Positions 12,401-27,500 of a DNA stretch of 64,000 bases are shown here, piece after piece. The notes beneath the pieces are model-generated. The model was not told where the DNA came from, did not search any database, and saw only the letters and a program-made list of their open reading frames with translations. The stretch is from Aristolochia californica (Eukaryota; Streptophyta; Magnoliopsida; Piperales; Aristolochiaceae). Position 1 is the first letter of the stretch, and each line of letters begins with the position of its first letter. The stretch lies in the NCBI GenBank assembly GCA_029961685.1, contig JARWKL010000009.1, forward strand, positions 13,325,237-13,389,236, in the 5' to 3' direction. Made by a program: the position numbers and the translations under genes.

Positions 12401-15400
12401 ATTCAAACCTTTTAAAGAGAATAAAAAGTTGCTCATTAAATTATCAAGTGAACGTGCGGTGGGATATTTAACCGAGTCAATCAAGCCATTATTTTGCCCA
12501 TTTACAAAAAGTTGACCTAATGAACATTGATGATTGTAAACTGATTTATCATGCGTAACGGGCCATATTTTTGTAACAAATGACTTTTTGTTTGGGATTC
12601 AACACTCAGAAAAAATTCCCTCGCCTCCCCTTTCTCAACGATTGCAAAACCTGGTATATATAAAAACTAAAAAGAGGTTTAAATCCCTAAAAATTAGAGA
12701 AATTTTTTGGAAATATCTCTCTCTATAATTTTCCATTGTGCGTTTCCATTTTAGATGAATACTTTTTTCTTAAATCAAAACATGAGTTTTCACTTTTCCC
12801 TTCATCTCGTAGACAAAACGGAGAATAGGTGACAACGAAATGAAATATTTAGAGTTTGTGTATGGAAAAAATTTAAAGCTATAAAAAACGTAGGTAAAGA
12901 AAATTTATTTTCACACCACAAATGAACACAAAAGTTTTGTCATCAAAGTTTGGGAAATTCCACTGGAACAACAACCCCAATAGCTTGGAATTTGATAAGA
13001 AAGAGATATTTCTACACATGTTTTAAAAAATGGATATGCATGCTTGAAACATGGAAAAGATGCAAATGACCTATGGATCCAAACCTTTTAGAGAAAATAA
13101 AAAACTGCTCATTAAATTCTCAAGTGAACGTGCGGTGGGATATTTAACCGAGTCAAACAAGCCTTTATTTTGCCCATTTACAAAAAGCTGACCAAATGAT
13201 CATTGATGATTGTGAAGGGATTTATCATGCGTAACAGGCCATATTTTTTTAAGGAATGACTTTTGGGTTGGGATTCAACACTCAGTTAAAATTCCCTCGC
13301 CTCTCCTTTTCCCGACGATTGCAAAACCTGATATATAAAAGCTAAAAAGAGGTTTAACTTCCTAAAAATTAGAGAAATTTTTTGGAAATATCTCTCTCTA
13401 TAATTTTCCATTGTGCGTTTCCATTTTAGATGAATACTTTTTTCTTTAATCAAAACATGAGTTTTCACTTTTCCCTTCATCTCGTAGACGAAACAGAGAA
13501 TCGGTGACAATGAAATGAAAATTTTAGAGTTTGTGTATGAAAAAATTTAAAGCAATAAAAAACGTAAGTAAAGAAAATTTATTTACACACCACATCTGAA
13601 CACAAAAGTTTTGTCATCCAAGTTTGGGAAATTCCACTAGTTCAACAACCCCAATAGATTGGAATTTGATAAGAAAGAGATTTTTTTACACATGCCTTAA
13701 AAAATGGATATGCATGCTTGAAACATGTTAAAGATGCAAATGAGCTATGGATCCAAACCTTTTAAAGAGAATAACAAACCGCTCTTTTAATTCTCAAGTG
13801 AACGTGCGGTGGGATATTTAACCGAGTTAAAAAAGACATTATTTTGCCCATTTACAAAAAGCTGACCTAACGATCATTGATGATTGTAAAGTGATTTATC
13901 ATGCGTAACAGGCCATATTTTTGTAAGGAATGACTTTTTGGCTGGGATTCAACACTCAGTTAAAATTCCCTCACTTCCCCTTTTCCCAACGATTCCAAAA
14001 CCTGATATATAAAAACTAAAAAGGGGTTTAAATCCCTAAAAATTACTGAAACTTTTTGGAAAAATCTCTCTCTATAATTTTCCATTGTGCGTTTCCATTT
14101 GAGATGTATGCTTTTTTCTTAAATCAAAACATGAGTGTTCACTTTTCCCTTCATCTCGTACACAAAACGGAGAATAGGTGACAATGAAATGAAAATTTTA
14201 GAGTTTGTGCATTGAAAAAATTTAAAGCAATAAAAAACGTAAGTAAAAAAAATTTATGCACACACCACAAATGAACACAAAAGTTTTGTCATCCGAGTTT
14301 GAGAAATTCCACTAGAACAACAACCCCAAGAGCTTGGAATTTGATAAGAAAGAGATATTTCTACACATGCTTTAAAAAATGGATATGCATGCTTGAAACA
14401 TGTTAAAGATGCAAATGACCTATGGATCCAAACCTTTTAAATAAAATAAAAAACTACTCATTAAATTCTCAAGTGAACGTGCGGTGGGATATGTAACCGA
14501 GTCAAACAAGCCATTATTTTGCCCATTTACAAAAAGCTGACCAATCGATCATTGATGATTGTAAAGTCATTTATCGTGCGTTATAGGCCATATTTTTTTA
14601 AGGAATGACTTTTGGGTTGGGATTCAACACTCAGTTAGAATTCCGTCGCCTCTCCTTTGCCCGACGATTGCAAAACCTGATATATAAAAACTAAAAAGAG
14701 GTTTAAATCCCAAAAAAATACAGAAACCTTTTGGAAATATCTCTCTCTATAATTTTACATTGTGCATTTCTATTTTAGATGTATACATTTTTCAAAAATA
14801 AAAATTAGAGTTTTCACTTTTCCCTTCATCTCGTAGACAAAAAAGAGAATAGATGACAACGAAATGAAAATTTTCGACTTTGTGTATGGAAAATATTTAA
14901 AGCAATCGCACCCGTAACTAAAGAAAATTTATTCACACACCACATATGAACACAAAAGTTTTGTCATCCAAGTTTGGGAAATTCCACTAGTTCAAAAAAC
15001 CGAACAGATTGGAATTTGATAAGAAAGAGATTTTTCTACACAGGCTTTAAAAAAGGGATATGCATGCTTGTTAAAGATGCAAATGAGCTATGGATCCAAA
15101 CCTTTTAAAGTGAATAACAAACCGCTCATATAATTCTCAAGTAAACATGCGGTGGGATATTTAACCAAGTCAAACAAGCCATTATTTTGCCCATTTAAAA
15201 AAAGCTGACCTAACGATCATTGATGATTGTAAAGAGATTTATCATGCATAACGGGCCATATTTTTGTAAGGAATGACTTTTGGGTTGGGATTCAACACTC
15301 AGTTAAAATTCCCTCACCACCTCTTTTCCCGACGATTGCAAAACCTGCTATATAAAAACTAAAAAGAGGTTAAAATCCCTAAAAATTACAGAAACTTTTT

Positions 15401-17409
15401 GGAAACATCTCTCTCTATAATTTTCCATTGTGCGTTTCCATTTTAGATGTATACTTTTTTCTTAAATCAAAACATGAGTTTTCACTTTTCCCTTCATCTC
15501 GTAGACAAAACGGAGAATAGGTGACAACGAAATGAAATATTGAGAGTTTGTGTATGGAAAAAATTTAAAGCTATAAAAAACGTAAGTAAAGAAAATTTAT
15601 TCACACACCACAAATGAACACAAAAGTTTTGTCATCCAAGTTTGGGAAATTCCACTAGAACAACAACCCCAATAGCTTGGAATTTGATTAGAAAGAGATA
15701 TTTCTACACATGCTTTAAAAAATGGATATGCATGATTGAAACATGTTAAAGATGCAAATGACCATTGGATCCAAACCTTTTAAATAAAATAAAAAATTGC
15801 TCATTAAATTTTCAAGTGAACGTGCGGTGGGATATTTAACCGAGTCAAACAAGCTGTTATTTTACCCATTTACAAAAAGCTGACCAAACGATCATTGATG
15901 ATTGTAAAGTGATTTATCATGCGTAACAGGCCATATTTTTGTAAGGAATGACTTTTGGGTTGGGATTCAACACTCAGTTAAAATTCCCTCGCCTCTCCTT
16001 TTCCCGACGATTGCAAAACCTGATATAAAAACTAAAAAGAGGTTTAAATCCCTAAAAAATACAGAATCTTTTTGGAAATATCTCCCTCTATAATTTTCCA
16101 TTGTGCATTTCCATTTTAGAGGTTTACATTTTTCCTAAATCAAAAAGGTAAGTAAAGAAAATTTATTCACACACCACATATGAACACAAAACTTTTGTCA
16201 TCCAAGTTTGGGAAATTCCACTAGTTCAACAACCCCAATAGATTGGAATTTTATAAGAAAGAGATTTTTCTACACATGCTTTAAAAAATGGATTTGCATG
16301 CATGAAACATGTTAAAGATGCAAATGAGCTACGGACCCAAAATTTTTAAAGTGAATAACAAACCACTCATTTAATTCTCAAGTGAACGTGTAGTAGGATA
16401 TTTAACCAAGTCAAACAAGCCATTATTTTGCCCATTTACAAAAAGCTGACCTAACGATCATTGATGATTGTAAAGTGATTTATCATGCATAATGGGCCAT
16501 ATTTTTTTAAGGAATGACTTTTGGGATGGGAGTCAACACTCAGTTAAAATTCCCTCGCCTCTCCTTTTCCCGACGATTGCAAAACCTGATATATAAAAAC
16601 TAAAAAGAGGTTTAAATCCCTAAAAAATATAGAAACTTTTTGGAAATATCTCTCTCTATAATTTTCCATTGTGCATTTCTATTTTTGATGTATACATTTT
16701 TCCTAAATCAATACTTGAGTTTTCACTTTTCCCTTCATCTCGTAGACAAAAAAGAGAATAGATGACAACGAAATGAAAATTTTAGACTTTGGGTATGGAA
16801 AAAATTTAAAGCAATAAAAAACGTAAGTCAAGAAAATTATTCACACACCACAAATGAACACAAAAGTTTTGTCATCCAAGTTTGGGAAATTCCACTAGAA
16901 CAACAACCCCAATAGCTTGGAATTTGATAAGAAAGAGATATTTCTACACATGCTTTAAAAAATGGATATGCATGCTTGAAACATATTAAAGATGCAAATG
17001 ACCTATGGATCCAAACCTTTTAAAGAGAATAAAAAGTTGCTCATTAAATTATCAAGTGAACGTGCGGTGGGATATTTAACCGAGTCAAACAAGCCTATAT
17101 TTTGCCCATTTATAAAAAGCTAACCTAACGATCAATGATGATTGTAAACTGATTTATCTTGCGTAACGGGCCATATTTTTGTAACGAATGACTTTTTGGT
17201 TGGGATTCAACACTCAGTTAAAATTCCCTCGCCTCCCCTTTTCCCGACGATTGCAAAAGCTAATATATAAAAACTAAAAACTTGTTTCAAACCCTAAAAA
17301 TTACTGAAACTTTTTGGAAATATCTCTTTCTATAATTTTGCATTGTGCATTTCCATTTTAGATGTATACATTATTCTTAAATCAAAACTTGAGTTTTCAC
17401 TTTTCCCTT
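8867..17409 (+). repeat. Array block, units 14-26, mixed types
   Basis: Marks and types: 8,752 A; 9,427 B; 10,102 C/A hybrid; 10,777 A; 11,452 A; 12,127 B; 12,803 B/C; 13,478 A; 14,152 B/C; 14,827 A; 15,495 B/C; unit 25, type A, whose mark is deleted near 16,147; 16,736 B. From 12,803 on, A alternates with B/C hybrids at about 1,350 bp, a dimeric order. No gene or inserted element is seen. Confidence 0.75.
15495..16735 (+). repeat. Pair of units with a ~108-bp internal deletion at 16,143-16,147
   Basis: The distance between phase marks is 1,241 bp instead of about 1,350. At 16,141 the sequence CTAAATCAAAAA runs straight into GGTAAGTAAAG. The stretch that normally holds the pyrimidine tract, CATCTCGTAGAC and the segment up to GTAAGT is missing. 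The break sits in an A-run present at both ends in intact units, so slippage or microhomology-mediated loss is likely. Confidence 0.88.
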
Positions 17410-17692
17410 CATCTCGTAGACAAAACAGAGAATAGATGACAACGAAATGAAACTTTTAGACTTTGTGTATGGAAAAAATTGAAAGCAATAAAAAACGTAA
17501 GTAAGGAGAATTTATTCACACACCACAAATGAACACAAAAGTTTTGGCATCCAATTTTGGAAAATTCCACTAGTGCAACAACCACAATAGCTTGGAATTT
17601 GATAAGAAAGAGATATTTCTACACATGCTTTAAAAAATGGATATGCATGCTTGAAACATGTTAAAGATGCAAATAAGCTATGGATCCAAACC

Positions 17693-17754
17693 TTTTAAAG
17701 AGAATAAAATACTGCTCATTAAATTTTAAAGAGAATAAAAAACTGCTCATTAAA
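17693..17754 (+). repeat. 31-bp tandem duplication inside a type C unit, first occurrence
   Basis: The segment TTTTAAAGAGAATAAAA...CATTAAA occurs at 17,693-17,723 and again at 17,724-17,754. The copies differ at one base (AAAATACTG and AAAAAACTG). Other units have the segment once. Confidence 0.93.
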
Positions 17755-20420
17755 TTCTCAAGTGAACGTGCGGTGGGATATTCAACCGAGTAAAACAAGC
17801 CATTATTTTGCCCATTTACAAAAAGCTGACCAAGCGATCATTGATGATTGTAAAGTGATTTATCGTGCGTTACAGGCCATATTTTTGTAAGGAATGACTT
17901 TTGGGTTGGGATTCAACCCTTAGTTAAAATTCCATCGTGTCTTCTTTTCCCGACTTTTGCAAAACCTGATATATAAAAACAAAAAAGAGGTTTAAATCCG
18001 TAAAAAATACTGAAACTTTTTGGAAATATCTCTCTCTATAATTTTCCATTGTGCATTTCCATTTTAGATGTATACATTTTTCCTAAATCAATACTTGAGT
18101 TTTCATTTTTCCCTCCATCTCGTAGACATAAAAGAGGATAGATGACAAAGAAATAAAAGCTTTAGACTTTGTGTATGGAAAATATTTAAAGCAATCACAA
18201 CAGAAAGTAAAGAAAATTTATTCACACACCACATATGAACACAAAAGTTTTGTCATCCAAGTTTGGGAAATTCCACTAGTTCAACAACCCCAATAGATTG
18301 GAATTTGATAAGAAAGAGATTTTTCTACATATGCTTAAAAAAATGGATATGCATTCTTGAAACATGTTAAAGATGCAAATGAGCTATGGATTCAAACCTT
18401 TTAAAGAGAATAATAAACCGTTCATTTAATGATCAAGTTAACGTGCAGTGGGATATTTAACCGATTCAAACATGCCATTATTTTGCCCATTTTCAAAAAG
18501 CTGACCTAACGATCATTGATGATTGTAAAGTGATTTATCATGCGTAACGGGCCATATTTTTGTAAGGAATGACTTTTGGGTTGGGATTCAACACTCAGTT
18601 AAAATTCCTTCGCCTCCCCTTTTCCCGACGATTGCAAAACCTGATATATAAAAACTAAAAAGAGGTTTAAATCCGTAAAAAATACAGAAACTTTTTGGAA
18701 ATATCTCCCTCTATAATTTTCCATTGTGCATTTCCATTTTAGATGTATACATTTTTCCTAAATCAATACTTGAATTTTCACTTTTCCCTTCATCTTGTAG
18801 ACAAAAAAGAGAATAGATCACAACGAAATAAAAATTTTAGACTTTGTGTATGGAAATTATTTAAAGCAATCACAACCGTAAGTAAAGAAAATTTATTCAC
18901 ACACCACATGTGAACGCAAAAGTTTTGTCATCCAAGTTTGGGAAATTCCACTAGTTCAACAACCCCAATAGATTGGAATTTGATAAGAAAGAGATTTTTC
19001 TACACATGCTTAAAAAATGGATATGCATTCTTGAAACATGTTAAAGATGCAAATGAGCTATGGATCCAAACTTTTTAAAGAGAATAACAAACCGCTCATT
19101 TAATTCTCAAGTTAACGTGCAGTGGGATATTTAACCGAGTCAACCAAGCCAATATTTTGCCCATTTACAAAAAGCTGACCTAACGATCATTGATGACGGT
19201 AAAGTGATTTATCATATGTAACGGGCGATATTTTTGTAAGGAATGACTTTTGGGTTGGGATTCAACACTCAGTTAAAATTCCCTCGCCTCCCCTTTTCCC
19301 GACGATTGCAAAACCTGATATATAAAAACTCAAAAGAGGTTTAAATCCCAAAAAATTACAGAAACTTTTCTGAAATATCTCTCTCTATAATTTTCCATTC
19401 TGCATTTCCATTTTTGATGTTTACATTTTTCCTAAATCAAAACTTGAGTTTTCACTTTTCCCATCATCTCGTAGACAAAAAAGAGAATAGATGACAACGA
19501 AATCAAAATTTTAGACTGTGTATGGAAAATATTTAAAGCAATCACAACCGTAAGTAAAGAAAATTTATTCACACACCACAAATGAACACAAAAGTTTTGT
19601 CATCCAAGTTTGGGAAATTCCACTAGTTCAACAACCCTAATAGACCGGAATTTCATAAGAATGAGATTTTTCTAAACATGCTTTAAAAAATGGATATGCA
19701 TGGTTTAAACATGTTCAAGATGCAAATGTGCTATGGATCCAAACAATTTAAAGATTATAACAAACCGGTCATTTAATTCTCAAGTGAACATGCAGTGGGA
19801 TATTTAACCGAGTCAAACAAGCCATTATTTTGCCCATTTACAAAAAGCTGACCTAACGATCATTGATGATTGTAAAGTGATTTATCATGCGTAACGGGCC
19901 ATATTTTTGTAAGGAATGACTTTTGGGTTGGGATTCAACACTCAGTTAAAATTCCCTCGCCTCCCCTTTTCCCGACGATTGCAAAACCTGATATATAAAA
20001 ATTAAAAAGTGGTTTAAATCCCTAAAAATTAAAGAAACTTTTTGGAAATATCTATCTCTATACTTTTGCATTGTGCATTTCCATTTTAGATGTATACTTT
20101 ATTCTTAAATCAAAACTTGAGTTTTCACTTTTCCCTTCATCTCGTAGACAAAACAGAGAATAGATGAGAACGAAATGAAAATTTTAGACTTTGCCTTTGG
20201 AAAAAATTTAAAGCAATAAAAAATGTAAGTGTGGAAAATTTATTCACACACCACAAATGAACACAAAAGTTTTGACATCCAATTTTGGGAAATTCCACTA
20301 GCACAACAACCACAATAGCTTGGAATTTGATACGAAAGAGATATTTCTACACATGCTTTAAAAAATGGATATGAATGCTTGAAACATGTTAAAGATGCAA
20401 ATAAGCTATGGATCCAAACC

Positions 20421-20482
20421 TTTTAAAGAGAATAAAATACTGCTCATTAAATTTTAAAGAGAATAAAAAACTGCTCATTAAA
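20421..20482 (+). repeat. 31-bp tandem duplication inside a type C unit, second occurrence
   Basis: Copies are at 20,421-20,451 and 20,452-20,482, with the same one-base difference as at 17,693. This is 2,728 bp downstream, so both descend from one event and were spread by a four-unit duplication. Confidence 0.93.
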
Positions 20483-21518
20483 TTCTCAAGTGAATGTGCG
20501 GTGGGATATTTAACCGAGTCAAACAAGCCATTATTTTGCCCATTTACAAAAAGCTGACCAAGCGATCATTGATGATTGTAAAGTGATTTATCGTGCTTTA
20601 CAGGCCATATTTTTTTAAGGAATGACTTTTGGGTTGGGATTCAACACTTAGTTGAAATTCCATCGCCACTTCATTTCCAGACGATTACAAAACCTCATAT
20701 ATAAAAACAAAAAAGAGGTTTAAATCTGTAAAAAATACAGAAACTTTTTGGAAATATCTCTCTCTATAATTTTCCATTGGGCATTTCCATTTTAGATGTA
20801 TACATTTTTCCTAAATCAATACTTGAGTTTTCACTTTTCCCTTCATCTCGTAGACAAAAAAGAGAATAGATGACAACGAAATAAAAATTTTAGACTTTGT
20901 GTATGGAAAATATTTAAAGCAATCACAACCGTAAGTAAAGAAAATTTATTCACACACCACATATGAACACAAAAGTTTTGTCATCAGAGTTTGGGAAATT
21001 CCACTAGTTCAACAACCCCAATAGATTGGAATTTGATAAGAAAGTGATTTTTCTACACATGCTTAAAAAAATGGTTATGCATTCTTGAAACATGTTAAAG
21101 ATTTAAATGAGCTATGGATCCAATCCTTTTAAAGACAATAAAAAACCGCTCATTTAATTCTCAAGTGAACATGCAGTGGGATATTTAACCGAGTCAAACA
21201 AGCCATTATTTTCCCCATTTACAAAAAGCTGACCAAACGATCATTGATGATTGTAAAGTGATTTATCATGCGTAATGGGCCATATTTTTGTAAGGAATGA
21301 CTTTTGGGTAGGGATTCAACACTCAGTTAAAATTCCCTCACCTCCCCTTTTCCCGACGATAGCAAAACCTTATATATAAAAACTAAAAAGAGGTTTAAAT
21401 CGCTAAAAATTACATAAACTTTTATGAAATATCTCTCTCTATAATTTTCCATTGTGCGGTTCCATTTTAGATGTATACTTTTTTCTTAAATCAAAACATG
21501 AGTTTTCACTTTTCCCTT

Positions 21519-24500
21519 CATCTCGTAGACAAAACAGAGAATAGGTGACAACAAAATGAAAATTTTGGAGTTTGTGTATGGAAAAAATTTAAAGCAATAA
21601 ATAACGTAAGGAAAGAAAATTTATTCACACACCACAAATGAAAACAAAAGTTTTGTCATCCAAGTTTGGGAAATTCCACTAGAACAACAACCCCAATAGC
21701 TTGGAATTTGTTAAGAAAGACATATTTCTAGACATGCTTTAAAAAATGGATATGTATGCTTGAAACATGTTAAAGATGCAAATGACCTATGGATCCAAAT
21801 CTATAAAAGAGAATAAAAAGTTGCTCATTAATATATTAAGTGAATGTGCGGTGGGATATTTAACCGAGTCGAACAATCTATTATTTTGCCCATTTACAAA
21901 AAGCTGACCTAACGACCATTGATTGTAAACTGATTTATCATGCGTAACGGCCCATATTTTTGTAACGTATGACTTTTTGGTTAAATTCAACACTCAGTTA
22001 AAATTCCGTCGCCTCCCCTTTTCTCGACGATTGCAAAACCTGATATATAAAAACCAAAAAGAGGTTTTAATCCCTAAAAATTACAGAAACTTTTTGGAAA
22101 TGTCTCTCTCCATATTTGTTCAGTGTGCATTTCCATTTTAGATGTGTACATTTTTCTTAAATCAAAACTTGAGTTTTCACTTTTTCATCCATCTCGTAGA
22201 CAAAAAAGAGAATAGATGACAACGAAATGAAAATATTAGACTTTGTGTATGGAGAAAATTTAAAGCAATAACAAACATACGTAAAGAAAATTTATTCACT
22301 CACCACAAATGAACACAAAAGTTGTGTCATCCAAGTTTGGGAAATTCCACTAGTTCAACAACCCCAATAGATTGGAATTTGATAAGAAAGAGATTTTTCT
22401 ACACATGCTTTAAAAAATGGATATGCATGCTTGGAACATGTTAAAGATGAAAATGACCTACGGATCCAAACCTTTTAAAAAGAATAACAAACCGCTCATT
22501 GAATTCTCAAGTGAATGTGCGGTGGGATATTTAACCAAGTCAAACAAGCCATTATTTTGCCCATTCACAAAAAGCTGACCGAACGATCATTGATGATTGT
22601 AAAGTGATTTATCATGCGTAACGGGCCATTATTTTTGTACGGAATGACTTTTGGGCTGGGATTCAACACTCAGTTAAAATTCCCTCACCTCCCCTTTTGC
22701 CGACGAATGCAAAACATGATATATAAAAACTAAAAAGAGGTTTAAATCCGTAAAAATTACATAAACTTTTTTGGAAATACCTCTCTCTATAATTTTGCAT
22801 TGTGCGTTTCCATTTTAGATGTATACTTTTTTCTTAAATCAAAACTTGAGTTTTCACTTTTCCTTTCATCTCGTAGAAAAAATAGAGAATAGATGGCAAC
22901 GAAATGAAAATTTTATACTTTGTGCATGGAAAAAATTTAAAGCAATAAAAAACGTAAGTAAGGAAAATTTATTCACACACCACAAATGAACACAAAAGTT
23001 TTTTCATCCAATTTTGGGAAATTCCACTAGTACAACAACCCTAATAGCTTGGAATTATATAAGAAAGAGATATTTCTACAGATTCTTTAAAAAAGGGATA
23101 TGCATGCTTGAAACATGTTAAAGATGTAAATGTCCTATGGACCCAAACCATTTAAAAAGAATACAAAACCGCTCATTGAATTCTCAAGTGAACGTGCGGT
23201 GGGATATTTAACCGAGTCAAATAAGCCATTATTTTGCCCATTTACAAAAAGCTCACCTAACGATCATTGATGATTGTAAAGTGATTTATCATGCGTAACA
23301 GACCCTATTTTTCTAAGGAATCACTTTTGGATTGGGATGGAACACTCAGTTAAAATTCCCTCGCCTCTCCTTTTCCCGACGATTGCAAAACCTGATATAT
23401 TAAAACTAAAAAGAGGTTTATATCCCTAAAAAATACAGAAACTTTTTGGAAATATCTCTCTCTATAATTTTCCATTGTGCATTTCCATTTTAGATGTATA
23501 CATTTGTCCGAAATCAAAACTTGAGTTTTCACTTTTCCCTTCATCTCGTAGACAAAAAAGAGAATAGATGACAACGAAATGAAAATTTTAGACTTTGCGT
23601 ACGAAAAATATTTAAAGCAATCACAACCGTAAGTAAAGAAAATTTATTCACACACCACATATGAACACAAAAGTTTTGTCATCCAAGTTTGGGAAATTCC
23701 ACTAGTTCAACAACCCAATAGATTGGAATTTGATAAGAAAGAGATTTTTCTACACCTGCTTTAAAAAATGGATATGCATTCTTGAAACATGTTAAAGATG
23801 AAAATGAGCTATGGATCCAAACCTTTTAAAGAGAATAAGAAATTGCTCATTTAATTCTCAAGTGAACGTGCGATGGGATATTTAACCGAGTCAAACAAGC
23901 CATTATTTTATCCATTTACAAAAAGCTGACCTAGCGAGCATTGATGATTGTAAAGTGATTTATCATGCGTAACGGGGCATATTTTTGTAAGGAATGACTT
24001 TTGGGCTGGGATTCAACACTCAGTTAAAATTCCCTCGCCTCCCCTTTTCCCGACGATTGCAAAACCTAATATATAAAAACTGAAAAGAGGTTTAAATCCC
24101 TAAAAATTACATAAACTTTTTGAAAATATCTCTTTCTATAATTTTTCATTGTGCGTTTCCATTTTAGATGTATACTTTTTTCTTAAATCAAAACATGAGT
24201 GTTCACTTTTCCCTTCATCTCGAAGACAAAACGGAGTAGAGGTGACAACGAAATGAAAATTTTAGACTTTGTGTATGGAAAAAATTTTAAGCAATAAAAA
24301 ACGTAAGTAAAGAAAATTTATTCACACACCACAAATGAACACAAAAGTTTTTTGTCATCCGAGTTTGGGAAATTTCACTAGAACAACAACCCCAATAGCT
24401 TGGAATTTGATAAGAAAGAGATATTTCTACACATGCTTTAAAAAATGTACATGCATGCTTGAAACATGTTAAAGATGCAAATGACCTATGGATCCAAACC

Positions 24501-27500
24501 TTTCAAAGAGAATAAAAAACAGCTCATTAAATTCTCAAGTGAACGTGCGGTGGGATATTTGATCGAGTCAAACAAGCCATTATTTTGTCCATTTACAAAA
24601 AGCTGACCAAACGATCATTGATGATTGTAAAGAGATTTACCATACGTAACAAGCCATATTTTTGTAAGGAATGACTTTTGGGTTGGGATTGAACACTTAG
24701 TTAAAATTCCCTCACCTCTCCTTTTCCCGACGATTCCGAAACATGATATATAAAAACTAAAAAGAGGTTTAAATCCCTAAAAAATACAGAAAATTTTTGG
24801 AAATATCTCTCTCTATAATTTTCCATTATGCATTTCTATTTTAGATGTATACATTTTTCCAAAATCAAAACTTGAGTTTTCACTTTTCCCTTCATCTTAT
24901 ACACAAAAAAGAGAATAGATGACAACGAAATGAAAATTTTAGGCTTTGTGTACAGAAAATATATAAAGCAATCGCAACCGTAAGTAAAGAAAATTTATTC
25001 ACACACCACATATGAACACAATAGTTTTGTCATCCAAGTTTGGGAAATTCCACTAGTTCAACAACCCCAATAGATTGGAATTTGATAAGAAAGAGATTTT
25101 TCTACACATGCTTTAAAAAATGGATATGCATGCTTGAAACATGTTTAAGATGCAAATGAGCTATGGATTCAAACCTTTTAAAGTGAATAACAGACCGCTC
25201 ATTTAATTCTCAAGTGAACGTGCGGTGGGATATTTAACCGAGTCAAACAAGCCATTATTTTGCCCATTTACAAAAAGCTGACCTAACGATCATTGATGAT
25301 TGTAAAGTGATTTCTAATGCGTAACGGGCCATATTTTTGTAAGGAATGACTTTTGGGCTGGGATTCAACACTCAATTAAGATTCCCTCGCCTCCCCTTTT
25401 CCCGACGATTGAAAAATCTGATATATAAAAACTGAAAAGAGGTTTAAATCCCTAAAAATTATAGAAACTTTTTGGAAAAATCTCTCTCTATAATTTTCCA
25501 TTGTGTGTTTCCATTTTAGATGTATACTTTTTTCTTAAATCAAAACATGAGTGTTCACTTTTCCCTTGATCTCGTAGACAAAACGGAGAATAGGTGACAA
25601 CGAAATGACAATTTTAGAGTTTGTGTATGGAAAAAATTTAAAGCAATAAAAAATGTAAGTAAAGAAAATTTATTCACACACCGCAAATGAACACAAAAGT
25701 TTTGTCATCCGAGTTTGGGAAATTCCACTAGAACAACAACCCCAATAGCTTTGAATTTGATAAGAAAGAGATATTTCTACACATGCTTTAAAATATGTAC
25801 AAGCATGCTTCGAACATGTTAAAGATGCAAATGACCTATGGATCCAAACCTTTTAAAGAGAATAAAAAACAGCTCTTTAAATTCTCAAGTGAACGTGCGG
25901 TGGGATATTTGACCGAGTCAAACAAGCCATTATTTTGCCCATTTACAGAAAGCTGACCAAACGATCATTGATGATTGTAAAGTGATTTATCATGCATAAC
26001 AAGCCATATTTTTGTAAGGAATGACTTTTGGGTTGGGATTCAACACTCAGTTAAAATTTCTTCGCCTCTCCATTTCCCGACAATTGCAAAACAAGATATA
26101 TAAAAACTAAATAGAGGTTTAAATCCCTAAAAAATACAGAAAATTTTTGGAAATATCTCTCTCTACAATTTTCCATTGTGGATATCCATTTTAGATGCAT
26201 ACATTTTTCCAAAATCAAAACTTGAGTTTTCACTTTTCCCTTCAACTCGAAGACAAAAAAGAGAATAGATGACAACGAATGAAAATTTTAGACTTTGTGT
26301 ATGGAAAATATTTAAAGCAATCACAACCGTAAGTAAAGAAAATTTATTCACAAACCACATATGAACACAAAAGTTTTGTCATCCAAGTTTGGGAAATTCC
26401 ACTAGTTCAACAATCCCAATAGATTGGAATTTGATAAGAAAGAGATTTTTCTACACATGCTTTGAAAAATGGATATGCATGCTTGCAACATGTTGAAGAT
26501 ACAAATGAGCTATGGATCCAAACCTTTTAAAGAGAATAACAAACCGCTCATTTAATTCTCAAGTGAACGTGCGGTGGGATATTTAACAGAGTCAAACAAG
26601 CCATTATTTTGCCCATTTACAAAAAGCTGACCTAACGGTCATTGATGATTGCAAAGTGATTTATCATGCGTAATGGGCCATATTTTTGTAACAAATGACT
26701 TTTGGGTTGGGATTCAACACTCAATTAAAATTCCCTCGCCTCCCCTTTTCCCGATGATTGCAAAACCTGATATATAAAAACTAAAAAGAGCTTTAAAGAC
26801 CTAAAAATTACAAAACATTTTTGGAAATATCTCTCACTATAATTTTCCATTGTGCGTTTCCATTTTAGATGTATAATTCTTTGTTAAATCAAAACATGAG
26901 TTTTCACTTTTCCCTTGATCTCGTAGACAAAACGGAGAATAGGTGACAACGAAATGAAATATTTAGAATCTGTGTATGGAAAAAATTTAAAGCTATAAAA
27001 AACGTCAGTAAAGAAAATTTATTCGCACACCACAAATGAATACAAAAGTTTTGTGATCCTAGTTTGGGAAATTCCACTAGAACAACAACCCCAATAGCTT
27101 GGAATTTGATAAGAAAGAGATATTTCTACACATGCTTTAAAAAATGGATATGCATCTTGAAACATGTTAAAGATGCAAATGACCTATGGATCCAAACCGT
27201 TTAAAGAGAATAAAAAACTGCTCATTAAATTCTCAAGTGAACGTGCGGTGGGATATTTAACCGAGTCAAATAAGCCATTATTTTGCCCATTTACAAAAAG
27301 CTGACCAAACGATCATTGATGATTGTAAAGTGATTTATCATGCATAATAGGCCATATTTTTTTAAGGAATGACTTTTGAGTTGGGATTCAACACTCAGTT
27401 AAAATTCCCTCGCCTCTCCTTTTCCCGACGTTTGCAAAACCTAATATATAAAAAGTAAAAACAGGTTTAAATCCTAAAAAATACCGAAACTTTTTGGAAA

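Larger units (their letters stand above)
17410..21518 (+). repeat. Array block, units 27-32: C A A A C A (four-unit periodicity)
   Basis: Marks are at 17,410, 18,116, 18,791, 19,465, 20,138 and 20,844. The two C units are 2,728 bp apart (four units) and share a private 31-bp internal tandem duplication. The A units that follow them share CATTCTTGAAAC and GAAATAAAA. This supports a four-unit duplication of which about one and a half copies remain. Confidence 0.8.
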
